A stretch of 64,000 nt of DNA from Anagrus nilaparvatae (taxonomy: Eukaryota > Arthropoda > Insecta > Hymenoptera > Mymaridae), in NCBI GenBank assembly GCA_022575985.1, contig JAKSXM010000247.1:6657501-6721500 (forward strand), written 5' to 3'. Shown here piece by piece: positions 58,286-64,000 of the stretch; within the stretch, counting starts at the first letter, position 1, and every line of letters starts with the position of its first letter. The notes under the pieces are model-generated. The model made no database searches and was not told the DNA's origin. It worked only from the letters and a program-made list of their open reading frames with translations. Both the position numbers and the translations under genes were made by a program.

Positions 58286-58738
58286 GATTGCTCTGAGTGT
58301 CCAGCTACTTATATTGGTGAGACCAAGAGAGAGGTGGGCATAAGGCTTGGTGAACATAGGGCACCTATAAATGTAGTTTTAAAAAAAGAAAAAAGTAAAA
58401 ATGAAAGAATAGTTATTCCATCCCAAATAAGGCCGAAGAGACGCGTTGTCATCGAAAATCCTCCAAATTATAAGGAGACTGATGATACTGACAGTAATGT
58501 TGAAAAAGGTAAACAAGATGATACTAATAATGATAAAGTGGTATTCAAACATTTTAAGACGACTAAACATGATTTCTCATGGGTAAAGTTTAAAATGCTT
58601 AACCATGAGTCTAATTATCACAAGAGAAAAACTAGTGAGTATTTACATATGAGAATGCTATCAATGAACAAGCTGACTCTGAAAAAACGTTTAAACCATA
58701 TTTATCAAACATCCATAAAAATGAAGAAGAATACATGA
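58286..58738 (+). pseudogene. Penelope-like GIY-YIG nuclease C-terminal fragment
   Basis: The frame from 58286 reads DCSECPATYIGETKREVGIR, then LGEHRAPI. This is a GIY-YIG block with the intact TYIG. It ends with HDFSWVKFKMLNHESNYHKR, then KTSEYLHMRM, and a TGA at 58736-58738. An acidic insert (about residues 45-80) lies between. The preceding TATATATAG could be a splice acceptor. The RT is not present upstream. It resembles the relic at 33401-33935 but is better preserved. Confidence 0.72.
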
Positions 58739-59465
58739 ATTTTGAATATTGTAATTTTTGAAGAAAATAAGTCTTATAGGTCTCCAACATTTTGTACTAG
58801 TCTCAAGTTTCAAAAAATTTTTCACTAGTCCATTTTGCTTTATTTCTTTTCGAGATATGACTTGACAAAGATAGTGATAAAATAAGATTTTTTTTTAAAA
58901 AACCTTAAATTAAGAATCTTTTTTTAAATTACCATATCTGCTAAACAGATAATTGAAAAGGAATGAGTAAAAATTTTTTCAAAACTTAGAGCTTAATTGA
59001 AATTTTTGAGACCCTTAAGACTCATTTTCATCAAAAATTAAAATTTTAACAGCAATTTTAAAATTGGTCATTTTTGGCAAAAAATGGACATTTGATTTTC
59101 TAACTATAGCGATGAGAGAATCAGTGATGAAAAATTGCGGTTTACGGCGCTTGAAAGGTACGAAAAAAAAAAAATACGAAAAAAATGAGACCAAACGGTA
59201 GTATTTTAATACAATGGCAATATGACAGCGTTATTTAGAAAATTGCCTAAAAACCCTATCTTATAACATTGTTATACGATTGAGCCCTGCGTTTCTCGGC
59301 CAATAAGGCGCGTTAGATTAAGCGGAAGGAGTTTTTGGTATTTTTTAAACATTTTTAAGTCATCAATTGTAATTTATAATCCAGATGTTTCGAATATATA
59401 CGATTTTCGCTCTAAAATCCAAAAATTTTTGGTAAAAAAAGGGGTGTTTTCGGTGTTTAAGGGTA
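58739..59465. other. Unassigned AT-rich DNA
   Basis: Possible 3' region of the Penelope-like fragment. No gene recognised. Confidence 0.35.
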
Positions 59466-59469
59466 ATTA

Positions 59470-61270
59470 AGGTATTAATTTGGATGTAATACCTCATTTA
59501 TTTCCATGAAAGTACTTATATTTGAAAGTATGGTTTTCACATGATATCTCGAATCGGATACTTAATTTTCTGAAATTTTTTTTTCTAAAATTTTTTTCAC
59601 AAAAAAATACAAAAAATACCAATTTTTTTTTTCGTTTTGGACGTAGTACCTAATTTATTTCCATGGAAGTACTAGTTTTAAGAACCTTGTTTATTGTAAT
59701 TTTTTGGATCTGATACTTAATTTTTTCAAAATTTTTTTTGTCAAAATTAAAAAAAAAGAAAAATAAAAAAAACTGCAATATTTTTTTTTTTTTTTGGTGT
59801 AATACCTCATTTAATTCTATGAAAGTACTAATATCTGAAAATATTTTAACTAGTGATATTTCAAAACCATTATCGAATTAAGACCTAATTTTCTTTTCCA
59901 AACATTTTTTTATCAAAAAATCTCAAACTGCTTTTTTTTTTTTTTAATTTGGATGTAATACCTCATTTATTCCCATGAAAGTACTAGTATTTGAAAGTAT
60001 GGTTTTCACATGATATCTCAAATCGGATACTTAATTTTCTGAAAATTTTTTTCCTAAAATTTTTTTCACAAAAAAATACAAAAAATACCAATTTTTTTTT
60101 TCTTTTTGGACGTAGTACCTAATTTATTTCCATGGAAGTACTAGTTTTAGAAATATCGTTTATTGTAATTTTTTGGACCTAATACTTAATTTTTTTTTAA
60201 TTTTTTTGTCAAAATTTTTGTCGCCAAAAAATACAAAAAACGCCAAAATTTTTTTTATTTTAGGACGTAATACTTAATTTTTTCCTATGAAAGTACGAAT
60301 ATCTAGAATTATTGTTTGTAAAGGATTTCTCCATCTGATACATAATTTTTCGAAATTTTTTTAAAAAAATTTTTTACATAAAATAATTAAAAAAATACCA
60401 TAATTTTTTTATTTTTTGGACGTAGTACCTCATTTTTTTCCATGAAAGTACTGATATCTAGAAGTATCGTTTTTACTCGATATCTCGAATCTTATAATTT
60501 ATTTATTAAAAATTTTTTTCTCAAAATTTTTTTCACCAAAAAATACAAAAAATACCAATTTTTTTTTTCTTTATGGACGCAGTACTTAATTTATTTCTGT
60601 GGAAGTACTAGTTTTAGAAATATCATTTATAGTAATTTTTTGGACCTGATACTTAATTTTTTCAAAATTTTTTTCTCAAAATTTTTGTCGCCAAAAAATA
60701 CAAAAACCGCCAAAATTTTTTTTATTTTAGGACGTATTACTTAATTTTTTCCTACGAAAGTACGAATATCTAGAATTATCGTTTGTAAAGGATTTCTCCA
60801 TCTGATACATAATTTTTCGAAATTTTTTTTTTTTTTAATTTTTTACATAAAATAATTAAAAAAATAGCATACTTTTTTTTCTTTTTGGACGCAGTACCTC
60901 ATTTTTTTCCATGAAAGTACTAATATGTAGAATTATCTTTTTAACTGGATATCAACAATCTGATACCTAATTTTTTTTTTAAATTTTCTTTTAAAATTTT
61001 TTACATAAAAAAATTAGAAAAAAACAATAATTTAACAATTTTTTTTATTTTAGGACGTAATACTTAATTTCTTCCTATAAAAGTACGAATATCTAGAATT
61101 ATCGTTTTTAAAGGATCTCTCCATCTGATAAGTAATTTTTCGAATTTTTTTTTTTCAAAATTTTTTACATTAAAAAGTTAAAAAAATTTTATCTTTTTAT
61201 TGACGTAGTGCCAATTTTATTTCTCTGAAAGTATTAATACCTGGAATTATGAGTTTTGAAAATTTTTTGG
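59470..61270 (-). repeat. Satellite B array, inverted
   Basis: Monomers with GATGTAATACCTCATTTATT, GACGTAGTACCTAATTTATT and GGTGTAATACCTCATTTAAT alternate, the inverse of 45920-47420, with additional diverged monomers towards 61270. Confidence 0.82.
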
Positions 61271-61430
61271 GTATCAGGGGAAAGTTTATACACTTTCTTT
61301 ATTAAATTTAGAATATTTGGCACAATTTTTTTTTTAGTGAACAACCCTAATCTATATGTAAGTCTTTTAACTTATTTTAATTTTAAAAAAATGTATTACA
61401 TTATGTTATTATATTTCTAGCCTTGATAAA

Positions 61431-61456
61431 GATCCTATGCGGATCGAAAGCTTGGA
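61431..61456 (+). ncRNA. Hammerhead-like motif, degenerate
   Basis: CTTGATAAAGATCCTATGCG followed by GATCGAAAG. The stem GATCC/GGATC is flanked by a near-CTGATGA box and GAAA. Two core positions deviate, so it is probably inactive. Similar motifs lie at 32954-32979 and 63617-63650. Confidence 0.3.
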
Positions 61457-61565
61457 ATTCATTAAAATTTAATCAATAAACATCATTATACTCGGAAAGG
61501 TCGTTTTTTAATATTATGAAATAGTCAAATTAAATATAAAAAAAATACAAAATACTAAATTTTAG

Positions 61566-61736
61566 CTAAATTTTAGATGCCATTATTGCAAGTTGGCGTA
61601 AAGTTTTCTTTTCAAAGGATACTTTTGAAACAGCTATGTGGTTTGCATTCGTAGGTGTAAATTGATTCCGCAAAAATTTTTCTTCGATTGTTCCATGATA
61701 ATTAGCTAATTTATACAATCCGTTATCTATCTGTAC
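61566..61736 (-). pseudogene. KRBA2/SCAND3-like integrase C-terminal relic 2
   Basis: The frame reads DNGLYKLANYHGTIEEKFLR, NQFTPTNANHIAV, then LRQLAIMASK and a stop. This parallels the GTKDG...FLR...SLREAAAKQS region of the relic at 48941-49356. It is short and isolated; the match is by eye. Confidence 0.5.
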
Positions 61737-61749
61737 TAACTATAAGCAT

Positions 61750-62015
61750 GCAAAATAATATTTGAAATTTCCCCTTAATTTAATTTTCGTTTGTTTAATA
61801 ACAAACACTTATTTAAATTATTCGCAATAATAATAAATTCTTTTCAAATATATACCTAGGTCTATCCGGATAAACTATATAAGTGGAGTTGGATAAAGTC
61901 TGATTCTTAATTTTTTTCATCTTTTTTGTTCAACTATATCTGGTAACGCTTGGATAGTCCTTGCTTTATCCAAGAGGCTTGGATAAAGTCCGTTTAATAA
62001 AAAATGTGAAAAGGG
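61750..62015. other. Unassigned AT-rich DNA
   Basis: Contains two TCCGGATAAA/CTTGGATAAAGTC-like phrases, perhaps remnants of a pogo-type element end. No gene. Confidence 0.3.
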
Positions 62016-63030
62016 GAATATGTGGGAAATATGTGTATCTTGCATCAGCCATGGAGTTTTTGCGGGCCTTAAAGATCCACAAATATCCATGAACGGTTAC
62101 TTGTCCAAGTACAAGTACAGCTGGGAAACTTTCCTGACGAACCCGGTCACCGACTTCGCCCCAGATTCTTACTGGGTAAATACGCTTTAAACCCCCCTAC
62201 GCTTATTTGCCCCAAACCGGGACTCCCTTTTCAGGTATAACTTCAGTTTAGGACGCGCAGCCTAGGCAGCTGTTAAGAACTGGGTAAGATAGAAATCTAC
62301 CTCCCCATGTTCGCTGTCCCATCTTCCTTGCCATTTAATCATAGCATTGGAGCGGGTGCGGGTAGAAGCCACTTCAGGATTTGCGCTCCAATGCTAGCAG
62401 GTGAATAGGAAGGACACTAGCTACCACCTGATTTGCCGATAGCGATACCGTATGGTATGCGCTGGCGATCCTGAGTGCCGTTTGTCTCTATACAGAGCAG
62501 ATCTTATGCCTTATAGCAGAACAAAGTTAACCACGGACATCAGGAGTCTTCGCTTTCCTGGTTTAGGTCAGGGTGAAGAAAGGAGGTGATGTAACTTGAG
62601 TTTTTTTAGCGGTCCGATTGCGCCGCCTAGTGATAATTTTAGAAAACACGGCGTTTAAGGACCGCTTCTCTGTACATGACATTCATATACCAGAAACATC
62701 ACCTCCTTTCTTCACCCTGGTGTAGGTCCCCCTATGTTGGCCATGAGCCTTCACAGGAAGGATGCGACCAACGCGGCTTTTTCACTCGTCTTCTGAAATT
62801 GTTCCCAGAAGCATCATTCCCGCCATTGTCGACGTTTATGTCAAATATGGTGGGAACGCTTCGACGGCTCAGCAATACGATCTCCGTTTTTGGGATCGTG
62901 AGCTGAAGTCCATGGTTCGCCCATCCAGAAGTTGATATGTCTCATGACTTGATTCAGCTTCTGCTGGGCCACTTCCTTCCCTGTAATCTTTAGGGTTAGG
63001 GCCATGTCGTCCGCGTACCCGATCAGTCAC
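62016..63030 (-). mobile_element. R1-like LINE fragment 4, internally deleted
   Basis: 3' UTR text (CTTGCATCAGCCATGGAGT at 62039) and RT pieces match copy 1 at about 3815-5130 with large deletions. The best RT block is at 62730-63030 and ends at GTACCCGATCAG inside the YADD region. It is interrupted by a hAT MITE. Confidence 0.85.
62569..62719. mobile_element. 151 bp hAT-type MITE
   Basis: Perfect 24 bp terminal inverted repeats start CAGGGTGAAGAAAGGAGG. Outside lie GTTTAGGT (62561-62568) and GTGTAGGT (62720-62727), an 8 bp duplication with one mismatch. The LINE consensus in other copies runs through this point (CCTGGTTTGGGTCCCC), giving the empty site. Confidence 0.9.
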
Positions 63031-63034
63031 CCGA

Positions 63035-63415
63035 TAATACTTCATTTATTTCCATGAAAGTACTTATATTTGAAAGTATGATTTTTACTCGATATCTCGA
63101 ATCTGATAATTAATTTTTTAAAAATTTTTTTCCCAAAATTTTTGTCACAAAAAAATACAAAAAATCCCAAATTTTTTTTGTTTTAGGACTTAGTACCTAA
63201 TTTATTTCTATAGGAGTACTAGTTTTAGGAACCATGCTTATAGTAATTTTTTGAATCTGTTAATTATTTTTTTCAAAAATTTTTTTCTCAGATTATTTTA
63301 CTTTAAAAAATAAAAAAAATAGCAATATTTTTTTTCTTTTTGGACGTAGTACTCAATTTTTTCCTATGAAAGTACTAATATCTAGAATTATCGTTTTTAC
63401 AAGGTAAAATTGACC
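63035..63415 (-). repeat. Satellite B, inverted, distal block
   Basis: It continues the monomer types of 59470-61270 and directly abuts the truncated LINE fragment. Confidence 0.8.
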
Positions 63416-63420
63416 ATTAA

Positions 63421-63478
63421 GAATATTTTGTTATTGTTAATGAGGAACCATAGTGCCAATTACTTGGCAGCGTTTTTT
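63421..63478. repeat. Inverted end sequence, right copy
   Basis: Reverse complement of 44413-44466, including TGCCAATTACTTGGCA. Confidence 0.75.
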
Positions 63479-64000
63479 TTTATCCCTGAGAAAAATTTTC
63501 TGCTCATTTAAATTAATTTCTAATTTTAGGGAAAAATATTATTAGGAAATAATAAATATGTTTGTTTTTTGTAATGACCAAAACTGGGCTAAGGTTTAAA
63601 TTACAAGATTATTTTTAACGTTTCTTCGACATGTTTGTCGATCTCCTCAGAAATCTTTATTAAAAAAATATTATAATTAATATAAATAAAATTTTGTGCA
63701 TGTTTCAATAATAATAAAACAACTTTACTAACCTAATTGCGTAAAAAATTGTAAAAATAAGTTGAAAAAATATTACTTTTTAATTAATATTTTGTAAAAA
63801 TCTTAGAAAAAAATATAACTTCTTAATTAATATTTTAGAAAAATAATTTTTATAAATAATAAATAGTTGCATCTTTTCTTAAAAATAAATAATAAAATTT
63901 GATTAAATGTATACATATAAAAATCTTGATATTGCACTGTATTTGTTATTATTGTAGGCTCTGTATCACGTGACTGTAAGAACCATGTAAATTCTCCGTG
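63479..64000. other. Unassigned AT-rich DNA with a hammerhead-like motif
   Basis: On the minus strand, 63650-63617 reads CTGAGGAGATCGACAAACAT then GTCGAAGAAACG. This gives an intact CTGANGA box, a 5 bp stem and GAAAC, as in Penelope-like 3' regions. No coding sequence is seen. Confidence 0.35.

Noticed and set aside
60442..60744. 100-codon Phe/Lys-rich frame
   Set aside because: Lies in satellite B; repeat-derived.

Overview
The window is very AT-rich, intron-poor eukaryotic DNA made almost entirely of transposable elements, satellites and palindromes. The only clear host coding sequence is one exon of a casein kinase 1 delta/epsilon gene (29849-29997, + strand), whose sequence is insect-like. 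R1-clade LINEs, a copia element with a half-tRNA-iMet type primer site, Penelope-like GIY-YIG remnants and TTAA-targeting elements all fit an insect. The AT bias recalls parasitoid wasps, but the order is inference. No bacterial genes, rRNA, tRNA or CRISPR were seen.

Left part (1-8.5 kb): a foldback whose arms are mirror images (1-1381 and 1567-2160) surrounds a relic of a KRBA2/SCAND3-like (Ginger-related) integrase. A 720 bp TTAA element sits in its left arm. Its right side runs into a ~100 bp tandem repeat. A dead, 5'-truncated R1-like LINE (3791-7709, minus) follows, inserted into a repeat whose uninterrupted copy lies at 21712-22290.

Copia element (8558-16815, minus): near-identical 276 bp LTRs, a 5 bp target duplication, gag and pol with several breaks, a second TTAA element inside pol, and an apparent three-exon, intron-containing 5' coding region. 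From 16.8 to 23.9 kb there is unassigned AT-rich DNA with C-tracts, hairpins and a 19 bp minisatellite.

Satellite block (23953-29036): a ~138 bp satellite in two apparently identical 2.35 kb copies separated by a 0.39 kb inverted piece. Next come the CK1 exon, a copia gag relic, a Penelope-like C-terminus (minus) interrupted by a 5'-truncated jockey-type LINE (+), and a 4.6 kb DNA transposon (35447-40032). That transposon has GC-rich terminal inverted repeats, an EnSpm/CACTA-like (CMC) transposase and a divergent accessory gene, and abuts a decayed third R1 copy.

Right part (42.4-64 kb): two long palindromes, a pogo-like MITE, and two satellites (A ~113 bp, B ~155 bp with a three-monomer higher-order repeat), each present in both orientations. 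They surround two further KRBA2-like integrase relics, a second good R1 copy (50832-53140, +), a second Penelope-like GIY-YIG fragment and an R1 fragment carrying a 151 bp hAT MITE. A short end sequence is inverted at 44413 and 63478, so the last 19 kb may be the wreck of one giant foldback element. No intact mobile-element gene set was found, and every element examined closely carries breaks.
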